Positions 43,501-51,338 of a stretch of 64,000 bases of DNA are shown here, one piece after another. The notes under the pieces are model-generated. The model searched no databases and was not told the DNA's origin. It saw only the letters and a list, made by a program, of their open reading frames with translations. The position numbers were made by a program, and so were the translations under genes. Positions within the stretch are counted from its first letter, which is position 1; each line of letters starts with the position of its first letter. Source of the DNA: DASZTV01 sp035550655 (lineage in GTDB: Bacteria; Actinomycetota; Actinomycetes; JAFAQI01); the NCBI GenBank assembly GCA_035550655.1, contig DASZOU010000021.1, positions 1 to 64,000 on the forward strand, in the 5' to 3' direction.

Positions 43501-44135
43501 GCGACGTCGGCTTGCTGGCCGAGCGGCTTGAGCTGACGTCGCAGCTCAGCGGTCAGATCGGTGAGGCGGTTGAGGTTGACCTGCATCGCATCGAGCTTGC
43601 GAAGCGCCTTTTCCTTGCGCTTGCGGTGCTTGAGCACGCCGGCCGCTTCCTCGATGAAGCCGCGGCGCTCCTCGGGCGTGGCCGACAGGATCGCGTCGAG
43701 CTGGCCCTGGCCCACGATGACGTGCATCTCCCGGCCGATGCCGGAGTCGGAGAGCAGCTCCTGGATGTCGAGGAGCCGGCACGGTGAGCCGTTGATCGCG
43801 TACTCGGATCCCCCGTTGCGGAACATGATCCGGGACAGGGTGACCTCGGTGAAGTCGATCGGCAGCGCACCGTCGGTGTTGTCGATCGTCAACACGACCT
43901 CGGCACGGCCGAGCGCGGGCCGCCCCGACGTACCGGCGAAGATGACGTCTTCCATCTTCCCGCCGCGCAGCGACTTCGCGCCCTGCTCACCGAGCACCCA
44001 GGCGATCGCGTCGACGACGTTGGACTTGCCGGAGCCGTTCGGCCCGACGATCGCGGTGACGCCGGGCTCGAAGCGCAGCGTGGTCGACGACGCGAAGGAC
44101 TTGAAGCCCCTAAGGGTCAAGCTCGCAAGGTGCAC
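40590..44135 (-). CDS. smc: Chromosome segregation ATPase SMC
   Basis: Condensin ATPase for chromosome organisation, with ScpA and ScpB. 1181 residues, standard length. N-terminal head with Walker A IVGPNGSGKSNVVDAIAWVL and IGREMHVIVGQGQLDAI. Two long Ala/Glu/Arg coiled coils flank a hinge at about residues 500-640. The C-terminal head has the signature SLLSGGERSLTAVALLVAIF and Walker B FYVLDEVEAALDDRNL. GTG start at 44135 (MHLASLTLRGFKSFA). Confidence 0.98.
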   Translation of the reverse strand: MHLASLTLRGFKSFASSTTLRFEPGVTAIVGPNGSGKSNVVDAIAWVLGEQGAKSLRGGKMEDVIFAGTSGRPALGRAEVVLTIDNTDGALPIDFTEVTLSRIMFRNGGSEYAINGSPCRLLDIQELLSDSGIGREMHVIVGQGQLDAILSATPEERRGFIEEAAGVLKHRKRKEKALRKLDAMQVNLNRLTDLTAELRRQLKPLGQQADVARRASVIQADLRDARLRLLADDLTTMRGTFEAEIADETALLERRGRVEAALAAATAREAELDAALAAQSPQLARAQETWYRLSGLRERLRGTASLANERQRHTAIAVDLGTGGRDPMAWQAEIDQLRVEAAEVERVLTSDRGRLAEAEGERERLETALAEQERALAAARLALADRREGRVRLQGEVSALRTRARAAEDEIGRLSVALEAARDRAATAAAEFAALEGEVAGLDAGEVDLDAAHEAAAAALAAAEEAFAALQAEERETERQRSAAVARRDALALGLDRKDAAGALIAARDRLPGLLGTVAELVAVEGGFEAAIAAALGAAADAVAVRSLADAAAAIVLLKDQDGGRAGLLVATDADAPVPGPQPAGTRSALDVITAPAEIRSALARLLATTVVVDDAAAAERIVATHPDLRAVTRDGDLFGTGWSSGGSHATPSLLEIRAAHSEAEQELAELSHRAERLRFALAGASEDVAGRRDDLEAAVAALHESDARLAAVAEQLGQLGAAARATAGESERLGRAVEEASQARDRDLQGLSELEERLAAVEATPDDAVPDQTERDAVAELVVAARARELEARLAVRTNEERRHALVVRVDQLEAAAEAERAARERAAELVRRRAREAVVAAAVSTAAGRALSALEASLRAAAAQRESIEVQRTVTEGELLSVRTSIRDLAAELETLTGAVHRDEVARAEQRMRIEAIEAKVAEEFGIETDTLLAEYGPDVAVPPPADGGPDAVATPYDRTVQEKRWKAAERALALLGKVNPLALEEFAALEERHKFLSDQLEDLKASRRDLLVVVKEVDERVEQVFREAYEDVAREFETVFSVLFPGGSGRLVRTDPNDWLLTGVEVEARPPGKKIKRLSLLSGGERSLTAVALLVAIFRARPSPFYVLDEVEAALDDRNLLRLVELISELKSTSQLIVVTHQKRTMEVADCLYGVSMRGDGITEVISQRLREPEPEPV

Positions 44136-44242
44136 CCGTGAGGCTCCCGGGTTGAGGCGGTCAGGCGGGGAAGACCGATCGCCACGCTACAGCGTCCGCC
44201 GGGCCAGACCTCGCAGGCGGCGCCGACGACGGGATCGCGGAC

Positions 44243-44461
44243 CTAGGTGAGAGCGGGCTCGTGATCGCGAACGGGCTCAGCGACAGTCAGTCGCAGCATT
44301 TCCTCGTCGACGCGAGCTACCGACGACAGTTCGGCGTTCTCGGCGCGCAGCCGGATGACCTCGGTCTCGAGATCCCGGACGCGGTCACGGAGACGCTTCA
44401 TCTCGTTGGCGATACGAAGGTCGAGACCGTTCCCGACATGACCCATGAGGGCTTTCGCCAT
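44243..44461 (-). CDS. Small coiled-coil conserved protein
   Basis: 72 residues from ATG 44461 (MAKALMGHVGNGLDLRIANE), behind GGAGG 10 bases upstream. The middle is a leucine-zipper-like coiled coil (MKRLRDRVRDLETEVIRLRA followed by ENAEL), and the C-terminus is acidic. A similar short MGHV-type coiled-coil protein is common near smc in actinobacteria, but I know no assigned role. It ends 107 bases before smc on the same strand and may share its transcript. No membrane segment or signal. Confidence 0.7.
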   Translation of the reverse strand: MAKALMGHVGNGLDLRIANEMKRLRDRVRDLETEVIRLRAENAELSSVARVDEEMLRLTVAEPVRDHEPALT

Positions 44462-44651
44462 TCTTGCCGATCCTCCACGGTGAGGACACGTCGCGGACAA
44501 CCCACACGACCCCTGATAAGGGTGAGCGGGCAAGCCCCCGACTGGTGACGCCGGACGACACATCCTAGGGATCAGGCGCGCGTCTCAGCCCCCTAAGTGT
44601 GCCGCCCTCCGGGGTGTCGGTCAAGAGGTGGGAGACCCTTGATCCGCGCCG

Positions 44652-45548
44652 CTACCACCGCCCGTGGCGAGGTCTCGGCTGGCATTTCGGGCAGAAGTAG
44701 GACGAACGGTTCGTGAAGCGGACCCGCACGATCGACGTCCCGCAGCGGGAGCAGGGGCGGCCCTCCTGCCCGTAGGCCTCGAGCGAGCGGTCGAACCACC
44801 CGCTCTCACCGTTCACCGCGACGTACAGGGCGTCGAAGGAGGTCCCACCCGCCTCGATCGCCGCCTGCAACACCGCCTCCACCGCCGCCAGCAGGCGCTC
44901 GATCTCCGGGCGGCGCAGGCCGTCGGTGCCGCGGGCGAAATGCAACCGCGCGCGCCACAGCGCCTCGTCGGCGTAGATGTTCCCGATGCCCGACACCAGC
45001 GTCTGGTCCAGCAAGGCGCGTTTGATCCCGGTACGCCGCCGCCGCAGTCGCGCGGCGAGCTCCCCCGGATCGAACGCCGGTTCCAGCGGGTCGGGCGCCA
45101 CGTGGCCGAGCGCCACCGGCACACCGTCGTCGGTCAGCTCGTCGTCAGCGAGCGCCAGCCCGCCGAAGGTCCGCTGGTCGCAGAACAGGAGCTCCGGGCC
45201 GTCGTCGTCGAAACGCCACCGGGCCTTCACGTGGCGGTTCGCGAGCGGCGCCTTCCCCGAGCCGGCGGCTGGCGCCGCAGCGGCGGCCGTAACGGCGAGA
45301 AACTGGCCGGACATTCCCAGGTGGGCGAGCAGGTTCATGCCGTCGTCGAGCGGAAGCCACAGGAACTTGCCCCGCCGGCAGGCGGCCACGATCGTTCGGC
45401 CCGCCATGCGGGCCGTGAAGTCCGCCGGACCCGCGGGATGGCGACGCAGCGTGCGCTCGCCGCTCACCTCGACGGCAGCGATCCGGCGGCCGACCACCCA
45501 GCGCTCGAGCCCGCGCCGGACCGTCTCGACCTCGGGCAGCTCAGGCAC
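44652..45548 (-). CDS. mutM: Formamidopyrimidine-DNA glycosylase
   Basis: Base-excision repair enzyme removing 8-oxoguanine and formamidopyrimidines. 298 residues from GTG 45548, overlapping the rnc stop by 8 bases. The mature N-terminal PELPEVETVRRGLERW supplies the catalytic Pro and Glu. The helix-two-turn-helix region reads LLDQTLVSGIGNIYADEALW. The C-terminal zinc finger (CSRCGTSIVRVRFTN, then YFCPKC) is intact. Same rnc-mutM order as in mycobacteria. Confidence 0.97.
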   Translation of the reverse strand: MPELPEVETVRRGLERWVVGRRIAAVEVSGERTLRRHPAGPADFTARMAGRTIVAACRRGKFLWLPLDDGMNLLAHLGMSGQFLAVTAAAAAPAAGSGKAPLANRHVKARWRFDDDGPELLFCDQRTFGGLALADDELTDDGVPVALGHVAPDPLEPAFDPGELAARLRRRRTGIKRALLDQTLVSGIGNIYADEALWRARLHFARGTDGLRRPEIERLLAAVEAVLQAAIEAGGTSFDALYVAVNGESGWFDRSLEAYGQEGRPCSRCGTSIVRVRFTNRSSYFCPKCQPRPRHGRW

Positions 45549-46257
45549 TGGTTGGCGAGGCCGAAAGCGCGGTCCAGGCTTGCTCGGCGGCGCGCTGTTC
45601 GGCCTCCTTCTTGCTGTGGCCGGTGCCCTCACCCGCCGCGAGGCCGCCCAGCACCGCGGTCGCCCGGAACGACTTCGCGTGGTCCGGACCGCTCTCGTCC
45701 ACGGCGTACTCCGGGGCGCCCAGCCCGCGCTCCGCCGCGAGCTCCTGCAGCGACGTCTTCCAGTCGAGGCCCGCACCGAGTCCGGCGGCGTCTTCGAGCG
45801 CGTCGGCGAACAAGCCGAGGATCAGCTCCCGGCTGGGCTCCAGCCCGCGATCGAGGTAGTAAGCCCCGATCACGGCCTCGAGCGCGTCGGCGAGGATCGA
45901 GGACTTGTCCCGGCCGCCGGTGCTCTCCTCGCCGCGGCCGAGCTTGAGGTAGGCGCCGAGGTCGATCGACCGCCCGACGCCGGCGAGCGCGCGGGCGTTG
46001 ACCACGGCTGCGCGCAGCTTCGCCAGCTGACCTTCGGCGAGATCGGGATAGCGCCGGTACAGCTCCTCCGTGACCACCACGCCCAGGACCGAGTCGCCGA
46101 GGAACTCGAGGCGCTCGTTCGTCGGCACGCCGCCGTTCTCGTAGGCGTAGGAGCGGTGGGTGACGGCGAGGTCGAGCAGGTCGCGGTCCACACCGGCGCC
46201 GTCGACCCGGGCCGCCAGTACGTCGATCAGGCCGTCGATCGGCGAGCCCTCAAGCAT
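45541..46257 (-). CDS. rnc: Ribonuclease III
   Basis: Double-strand-specific endoribonuclease for rRNA processing and RNA turnover. 238 residues. Signature NERLEFLGDSVLGVVV near residue 50, second acidic site SSILADALEAVIGAYYLD, and a C-terminal double-stranded RNA-binding domain (DWKTSLQELAAERGLGAPEY, GTGHSKKEAEQRAAEQAW). Overlaps the acyl carrier gene by 8 bases and mutM by 8 bases. Confidence 0.98.
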   Translation of the reverse strand: MLEGSPIDGLIDVLAARVDGAGVDRDLLDLAVTHRSYAYENGGVPTNERLEFLGDSVLGVVVTEELYRRYPDLAEGQLAKLRAAVVNARALAGVGRSIDLGAYLKLGRGEESTGGRDKSSILADALEAVIGAYYLDRGLEPSRELILGLFADALEDAAGLGAGLDWKTSLQELAAERGLGAPEYAVDESGPDHAKSFRATAVLGGLAAGEGTGHSKKEAEQRAAEQAWTALSASPTSA

Positions 46258-46498
46258 GCGCGAGGTAGGCGTCGATCTCGCCGAGGGTCTGGAACCTGGC
46301 CAGCGATGCGTCGTCGATCCGCACCACCACGCCGGCTGCGGCGAGATGTGCTTCGACCACGTCCGCGATGCTCACTCGCGAAAGGGAGTCGGCGTCGAGG
46401 GAGTCCAGCGTGGTCTGCGGGGACAGCCGCTCCGGGTCAATGCCGCAGACGAGCGCAACGGCAGCGCGCACCGGAGCCGTCAGCTCGACGACGCCCAT
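46250..46498 (-). CDS. Acyl carrier protein, atypical
   Basis: 82-residue acyl carrier-type domain. The DSL region reads SLDADSLSRVSIADVVEAHL, where the Ser is the predicted 4'-phosphopantetheine site, and the helix 4 region ends RFQTLGEIDAYLAHA like AcpP. The substitution LSRVSI for the usual LDxVEL marks it as divergent from the housekeeping fatty-acid ACP. ATG start at 46498, 5 bases after rpmF, overlapping rnc by 8. In many bacteria rpmF is linked to plsX, fab genes and acpP before rnc. Here only this carrier remains, so its partner enzymes must lie elsewhere. Confidence 0.85.
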   Translation of the reverse strand: MGVVELTAPVRAAVALVCGIDPERLSPQTTLDSLDADSLSRVSIADVVEAHLAAAGVVVRIDDASLARFQTLGEIDAYLAHA

Positions 46499-46503
46499 GC
46501 GGG

Positions 46504-46677
46504 TTAGACCGAGACGACCTGGCGGTCGTTGTACGTGCCGCAGACGCCGCACGCCGTGTGCGGAAGCTTCGGCTGGCGACAACGCGGGCAGCCCACGAGG
46601 GACGGCGCGCTGGCCTTCCACTGCGAGCGTCGCGAGCGGGTGTTGCTGCGCGACATGCGGCGCTTGGGGACGGCCAC
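46504..46677 (-). CDS. rpmF: 50S ribosomal protein L32
   Basis: 57 residues from GTG 46677 (VAVPKRRMSRSNTRSRRSQW), with AGGAG upstream and 2 bases after the DUF177 stop. The zinc-binding cysteines are present (CPRCRQPKLPHTACGVC), so this is the C+ form. Conserved DUF177-rpmF pair. Confidence 0.97.
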   Translation of the reverse strand: MAVPKRRMSRSNTRSRRSQWKASAPSLVGCPRCRQPKLPHTACGVCGTYNDRQVVSV

Positions 46678-46679
46678 GG

Positions 46680-47243
46680 CTAGTTCTCCTCGGTTTCGCT
46701 GGTGTAGTCGGGCTCCGCCCGCAAACCTGTGTTGCTGTCCTTCAAGAGTGCAAGGGCAGCCCATCGCGGGTCAACTTCCTCGTGTGAGTGCCCCTCCTCG
46801 ACGTCCGCCAGGCGGGCCCCGCAGGTGACGCAGAGCCCCAGGCAGTCGGGGTCGCAGAGCGGGTTCAGCGGGAGCGCGAGGACCACGGCATCGCGCAGGA
46901 CCGGCTCCAGATCGAGCTGGTCACCGGTCAGCACCGGCAGCTCGTCGTCCTCGGGGTCGGGCTCGTAGGCGAACAGCTCCTGCACCGGCGCTGCGACCTG
47001 CACCTCGATCGGCTCCAGGCACCGGCCGCACTCGGCCGGCACCGCCACGTCGACCTCCGCGGTCACGAGTACGCCGTCCATCACCGACTCGAAGCGCGCG
47101 TCGACCAGAACCGGCGTGCCGGGCGGAACCCGGATCAGCTCGATGCCCCAGCCCTCGGGCGCGACCGCCTCGATCCGGTGCTCCCGCATCGAGCCCGGAC
47201 GACGCCCCAGCTCGCGGGTGTCATAGACGAACGGCGACCTCAC
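46680..47243 (-). CDS. DUF177/YceD family protein
   Basis: 187 residues, GTG start. Conserved partner of rpmF, implicated in 23S rRNA or large-subunit biogenesis in other organisms. It carries CGRCLEPIEVQV in mid-protein and CDPDCLGLCVTCG near the C-terminus, the family's cysteine motifs, and ends with DPRWAALALLKD typical of the C-terminus. Downstream of the large inverted repeat at 47403-47459, which may insulate it from sepIVA. Confidence 0.93.
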   Translation of the reverse strand: MRSPFVYDTRELGRRPGSMREHRIEAVAPEGWGIELIRVPPGTPVLVDARFESVMDGVLVTAEVDVAVPAECGRCLEPIEVQVAAPVQELFAYEPDPEDDELPVLTGDQLDLEPVLRDAVVLALPLNPLCDPDCLGLCVTCGARLADVEEGHSHEEVDPRWAALALLKDSNTGLRAEPDYTSETEEN

Positions 47244-47402
47244 GCCTATCCAGGCTACGGGCTGGGAGTGGCCTACGGCCGCGGCCCGCCCTTCGGGCCT
47301 TGGCTGCGCCTGCGGCCCTTCAAACCCGCTATGACCAGGGATGGCTCCTCGTCCTGGTTGATCTGGTCTGCCCGAGGTCCACTTCCAGCCCCCCGCTCTC
47401 GT

Positions 47403-47459
47403 CGAGACCGACGTAGATGGCGCTAAGAGGCCCGTTTAACGCCATCTACGTCGATCTCG
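47403..47459. repeat. Large inverted repeat between sepIVA and DUF177
   Basis: Left arm 47403-47426 and right arm 47436-47459 are 24-base inverted copies with two mismatches, around a 9-base loop. The arm core is GTAGATGGCG/CGCCATCTAC. A second GC hairpin (GGCCCG...CGGGCC) lies at 47283-47299. The block occupies the 251-base gap between the sepIVA stop and the DUF177 start. It could be a factor-independent terminator of coaD-sepIVA, a regulator site, or a remnant of a small mobile repeat. No T-tract on either side. Structure is seen, role unknown. Confidence 0.7.
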
Positions 47460-47494
47460 GCGAGCGGGCCGCGGCCGAAGGCCAGGCCCGGTTA

Positions 47495-47998
47495 TCAGCC
47501 CGGAAGGGGTTCGACTTCCTCGTCCTCGTCGACGTCCTGGAGCGCCTCGAGCTCGTGCCGGCCGTTGATCTTGTTCCGGCCGTGCTCAACCGCGTGCAGC
47601 GTGCGGTTCAGCACGATCTCGAAGTTGGCCAGCTTGCCGTCGACGTAGTCGTCGACCTCGCGCCGCATGCGCTCGGACTCCGCGTTGGCGGCGGCCAGCA
47701 GCCGCTCCGCCTCGCGCGTGGCCTCCTTGACGACCTCAGTGCGTGAGACGAGCCGGGCCCGTTCGGCTTCGGCCTCGGCGATGATCGCCTGCGCCTCCAC
47801 CTTGCCCTCCTCGACCACCGACACGCGGTCGCGCAGCACCCCGCGCGCCTTGCGCAGCTCCTCGGGCAGCGCCTTGCGCAGCTCCTCGACCGCTTCGAGC
47901 ATCTCGTTGCGGTTGACGATGCACGACGCCGACATCGGCATGGCGCGGGCGCTCTCGATCATCGCGACGAACTCGTCGAGCTTTTCCGAGATTCCCAC
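47495..47998 (-). CDS. DivIVA-like septal coiled-coil protein (SepIVA-type)
   Basis: 167 residues, mostly a charged coiled coil. The N-terminus (GISEKLDEFVAMIESARAMP) is followed by CIVNRNEMLEAVEELRKALP, a pattern I recognise from the septum-associated DivIVA-like proteins next to DUF177 in mycobacteria. A DVDEDEEVEPL acidic tail closes it. Likely acts at the division site or cell tip in cell-envelope growth. GTG start, 42 bases downstream of coaD on the same strand. Confidence 0.85.
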   Translation of the reverse strand: MGISEKLDEFVAMIESARAMPMSASCIVNRNEMLEAVEELRKALPEELRKARGVLRDRVSVVEEGKVEAQAIIAEAEAERARLVSRTEVVKEATREAERLLAAANAESERMRREVDDYVDGKLANFEIVLNRTLHAVEHGRNKINGRHELEALQDVDEDEEVEPLPG

Positions 47999-48040
47999 GT
48001 GTGCCTTCCCTAGCCGGTGAGGAGCCGAGTCGCGCTCCGA

Positions 48041-48517
48041 TCAGGAGCGCTGCCGCTCCCTGAGCCGGCGGAGCACCGCCTCAGGAACCAGTCCCGAGAC
48101 GTCGCCGCCGTACATCGCTACCTCTTTGACGAGGCTGGACGAGAGAAAACTGTAATGCGGGTCGGCGGGCATGAACAGCGTGTCAACGGCCGCCAGCGAG
48201 TGGTTCATCTGGCCCATCTGCAGCTCGTAGTCGAAGTCGCTGACCGCCCGCAGGCCCTTCACGATCGCCTTGATGTCACGCGCCACGCAGAAGTCGACCA
48301 GCAGCCCTCGGAACGTGTCCACGGAGACGTTGGGCAGATGGGCGACGACCTCGCGGATCATCTCGACCCGTTCGTCGGGCTCGAACAGCCGGTTCTTCGA
48401 CTGGTTGATGCCCACCACGACGACGATCTCGTCGAACAGCGCGCTGGCCCGCTCGATGACGTCGAGGTGGCCGTTGGTGATCGGGTCGAAGGAGCCCGGA
48501 CACACCGCCCGCCTCAT
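48041..48517 (-). CDS. coaD: Phosphopantetheine adenylyltransferase
   Basis: Fourth step of coenzyme A synthesis. 158 residues. Nucleotidyltransferase motif PGSFDPITNGHLDVIERA near residue 8 (T/HxGH site), RGLRAVSDFDYELQM-type region (KGLRAVSDFDYE) and YSFLSSSLVKEVAMYGGDVS near the C-terminus. ATG at 48517 overlaps rsmD by 4 bases. The ACP-like carrier upstream of rnc will also need this cofactor pathway. Confidence 0.98.
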   Translation of the reverse strand: MRRAVCPGSFDPITNGHLDVIERASALFDEIVVVVGINQSKNRLFEPDERVEMIREVVAHLPNVSVDTFRGLLVDFCVARDIKAIVKGLRAVSDFDYELQMGQMNHSLAAVDTLFMPADPHYSFLSSSLVKEVAMYGGDVSGLVPEAVLRRLRERQRS

Positions 48518-49074
48518 GAGGCGCGACCGTACCAGAGGGTGCTGTCGCCGTAACGCCGCGACCGCAGCTCCTCGATGCCCTCCGGCCAGCTCAGAGCAGG
48601 GTCCCGGCTGGAGCGCTCCACGCAGACGATCGCGCCTGACGCGAGCCAGCCGCCTGCCCGGAGCCGCGCCAGGACGGTGTCGACCGGCTCGGCGTACGGC
48701 GGGTCGAGGAAGACGATGTCGAAGCAGCCGCCGGCCGCGGCCGGGTCGCGCTCGAGAAACCGCTCGACGCTCGACTCCACCAGCTCGACCCCGGCGGCGC
48801 TCAACGCGGCGACGTTCTGTCGGATCACCCGGGCCGCGCGGGCGTCCCGCTCGACCAAGATGACGCGACCGACCCCGCGGCTGACGGCTTCGAGGCCGAC
48901 CGCGCCCGAGCCGGCGTACAGGTCGAGGAACGACAGACCCTCGAACGCTCCGCACAACGAGAGCAGGGAGGAGAACAGCGCCTCACGGGTGCGATCGCTG
49001 GTCGGGCGAGTCCCGCGCCCCGGCGGCGTCGCGAGGCGCCGCCCGCCGGCCGAGCCCGAGATCAGCCGCGCCAC
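48514..49074 (-). CDS. rsmD: 16S rRNA (guanine966-N2)-methyltransferase
   Basis: Methylates G966 of 16S rRNA. 186 residues, GTG start. N-terminal ISGSAGGRRLATPPGRGTRP, SAM-binding FLDLYAGSGAVGLEAVSRG and catalytic FDIVFLDPPYAEP. Coupled to coaD, in the recG-rsmD-coaD order. Confidence 0.97.
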   Translation of the reverse strand: MARLISGSAGGRRLATPPGRGTRPTSDRTREALFSSLLSLCGAFEGLSFLDLYAGSGAVGLEAVSRGVGRVILVERDARAARVIRQNVAALSAAGVELVESSVERFLERDPAAAGGCFDIVFLDPPYAEPVDTVLARLRAGGWLASGAIVCVERSSRDPALSWPEGIEELRSRRYGDSTLWYGRAS

Positions 49075-49122
49075 GCGTCCTCCACCCGCCCACGGTGCCC
49101 GCTGCGCGAGCCCACGCCGACC

Positions 49123-51270
49123 CTAGGTCTTGCCGAGGTAGTCGGCGCGCTGGTCGTCGGCGAGGGCAGCCGCCGCTTCGCGCAGCGGCTCATGACGCTC
49201 CAGCGTCGGATCCGACCCCACCAGCTCGATCGCGTCGGCGCGTGCCGCGTCGATGACCGCCTCGTCACGGAGCAGCCGCAGCAGCTTCAGCTGCGAGCGC
49301 CGACCGGACTGCGACTCCCCCAGGACGTCACCCTCACGACGTTGCTCGAGGTCCAGCCGCGCCAGCTCGAAGCCGTCGATCGTGGCGGCGACCCCGTCGA
49401 GCCGCTCGCGCGCAGGGGTGCCGGCCGCGGCGCCGGTGACGAGCAGGCAGACGCCGGCATGCTGACCGCGGCCGATCCGGCCACGAAGCTGGTGGAGCTG
49501 GGAGATCCCGAACCGATCGGCGTCGAGCACGATCATGGCGGTTGCGTTGGGTACGTCGACCCCGACCTCGATCACCGTGGTTGCGACGAGGACGTCCGCC
49601 CCGCCGGCCGCGAACCGCTGCATGACCTCGTCCTTCGCGTCCGGCGCCATGCGGCCGTGGAGGGTCTCGATGCGCATTCCCTGCAATGGCCCGGCGGCGA
49701 GCATCGGCGCGATGTCGACGACTGTCGCGGTGCTCGCCCAGCCTTCGGCATGCTCCGCCGGGTCGCCCACCTGCTCGTCGTCGCCGCCGTCGATCCGAGG
49801 GCAGACGACATAGACCTGCCGGCCCGCCTCGACCTCCTCGCGGGCACGCTGCCACACGCGGTCGAGCCACCCGGGCTTGTCGGCGGTCGGTACGACGGTG
49901 GTCGAGATCGGCTGGCGACCGGCCGGCAGCTCGGTCAGCGTCGAGGTCTCGAGGTCGCCGTACACGGTCATGGCGACGGTGCGAGGAATCGGCGTCGCGG
50001 TCATCACGAGGACGTGCGGAGGCGTGTCGGCCTTGCCGCGCAGAGCATCGCGCTGCTCGACGCCGAACCGGTGCTGCTCGTCGACGACGACCAGGCCGAG
50101 GTCGAAGAACTGAACGGTGTTCTCGAGCAGGGCGTGGGTGCCGACCACGATGCCGGCGTCTCCGATGCCGATGTCGAGCAACGTGGACCGCCGGCTCGCC
50201 GCGCTCATCGAGCCCGTCACCAGAGCGATCTTGGTGGCCTCCTCCGCCGCGCCGAGCTGACCGCCGCGGCCGAGCGGCCCGAGGAGGGCATCGATCGAAC
50301 GTGCGTGCTGCTGTGCGAGGACCTCGGTGGGGGCAAGCAGCGCCGCCTGTCCCCCGGAGTCGACGACCGCGAGCATCGCTCGCAACGCGACGACCGTCTT
50401 GCCGGAACCCACCTCGCCCTGCAGCAGGCGGTGCATCGGCACCTCCCGGGCCAGGTCGGCCAGCAGCTGCTCGCCGACCTGCTGCTGGCCGGCGGTCAGG
50501 GTGAACGGAAGGGACGCGTCGAACGCCTCGAGCAGCCCGCCGCTGCGCGCAGCGCGTGGCTTCGCGGGCTCGAGAGCGGCAAGCATCCGGCGTTGGGCCA
50601 GGACGACCTGCAGCACGAAGGCCTCGTCGTAGCGAAGCCGCTCCTTGGCGCGCGCGACGTCCGCGAGGTCCTGGGGCTCGTGGATCCCCCGCAGCGCATC
50701 GGCCCGGCCGGTCAGCCCGCGACTGTCGAGCAGCGAGTCGGGCAAGGTCTCCACGAGGTCGACCACCTGCAGCGCGTGGCTGATGACGCGCCGCAACGCC
50801 CAGGACTGCAGGTTCTTCGTCGCGGGATAGACCGGCAACAGCTTGCCGGCGTCCTCGACCAGGCCGTTCGCGTCGAGCGCGATGTCGGGCTGCTTGAGCT
50901 GGAGCTTGCCGCGGAAGTGGTCGACCTCCCCCGCGAGCGTGATGTCCATCCCTGCCGACAGGACCTTGGGAAGGTACTTGCGGTTGAAGAAGGTGGCGAC
51001 CAGCGCGCCGGTGCCGTCGGTGACGGTGACGTCGGTCTTGTGCAGCTTGGGCCGGATCTGGTGGGCGTCCACCTTGACCACCCGGACCTGGACCGTGACC
51101 TGCTCCCCCGGTCGCAGCTTGGACAGGTCAGCGAGCTCGCCACGCTCGAAGTAGCGGCGGGGGTAGTGGCGGAGCAGGTCGCCTACGGTGCGGATGTCGA
51201 AGGCCTTCTCGAGGACGGCCGCCGCCTTCTCACCAGCGACAGCGCGCACGTGCGCCGACTCCTCGACCAC
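49123..51270 (-). CDS. recG: ATP-dependent DNA helicase RecG
   Basis: Branch-migrating helicase for fork regression and recombination. 715 residues. The N-terminal wedge domain (OB fold) contains PGEQVTVQVRVVKVDAH. The helicase core shows Walker A LLQGEVGSGKTVVALRAML, VVDEQHRFGVEQRDALRG (Walker B with the QxxR-type tail), VMTATPIPRTVAMT and the C-terminal LHQLRGRIGRGQHAG. GTG start, divergent from rpmB with 68 bases between starts. Confidence 0.97.
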   Translation of the reverse strand: MVEESAHVRAVAGEKAAAVLEKAFDIRTVGDLLRHYPRRYFERGELADLSKLRPGEQVTVQVRVVKVDAHQIRPKLHKTDVTVTDGTGALVATFFNRKYLPKVLSAGMDITLAGEVDHFRGKLQLKQPDIALDANGLVEDAGKLLPVYPATKNLQSWALRRVISHALQVVDLVETLPDSLLDSRGLTGRADALRGIHEPQDLADVARAKERLRYDEAFVLQVVLAQRRMLAALEPAKPRAARSGGLLEAFDASLPFTLTAGQQQVGEQLLADLAREVPMHRLLQGEVGSGKTVVALRAMLAVVDSGGQAALLAPTEVLAQQHARSIDALLGPLGRGGQLGAAEEATKIALVTGSMSAASRRSTLLDIGIGDAGIVVGTHALLENTVQFFDLGLVVVDEQHRFGVEQRDALRGKADTPPHVLVMTATPIPRTVAMTVYGDLETSTLTELPAGRQPISTTVVPTADKPGWLDRVWQRAREEVEAGRQVYVVCPRIDGGDDEQVGDPAEHAEGWASTATVVDIAPMLAAGPLQGMRIETLHGRMAPDAKDEVMQRFAAGGADVLVATTVIEVGVDVPNATAMIVLDADRFGISQLHQLRGRIGRGQHAGVCLLVTGAAAGTPARERLDGVAATIDGFELARLDLEQRREGDVLGESQSGRRSQLKLLRLLRDEAVIDAARADAIELVGSDPTLERHEPLREAAAALADDQRADYLGKT

Positions 51271-51301
51271 GGGTCAGAGGCTAGGCGCCGAAGCGGACGC
51301 T

Positions 51302-51338
51302 TTGAGTCAGACTCGCAACTCGGGCTACCCTCTTCGCC
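51302..51338 (+). promoter_or_regulatory. Predicted rpmB promoter, leaderless start
   Basis: A -35 TTGAGT (51302-51307) and a -10 TACCCT (51326-51331) are 18 bases apart, placing the predicted transcript start at about the GTG of rpmB (51339), so the mRNA would be leaderless. The -35 overlaps an 11-base perfect palindrome GAGTC-A-GACTC (51304-51314) that could be a regulator site. Inferred from sequence only. Confidence 0.5.

Noticed and set aside
42024..43787. Long plus-strand open frame (587 codons) opposite smc
   Set aside because: Low-complexity Arg/Gly/Ala-rich translation and complete overlap with the clear smc frame. A GC-bias artefact.
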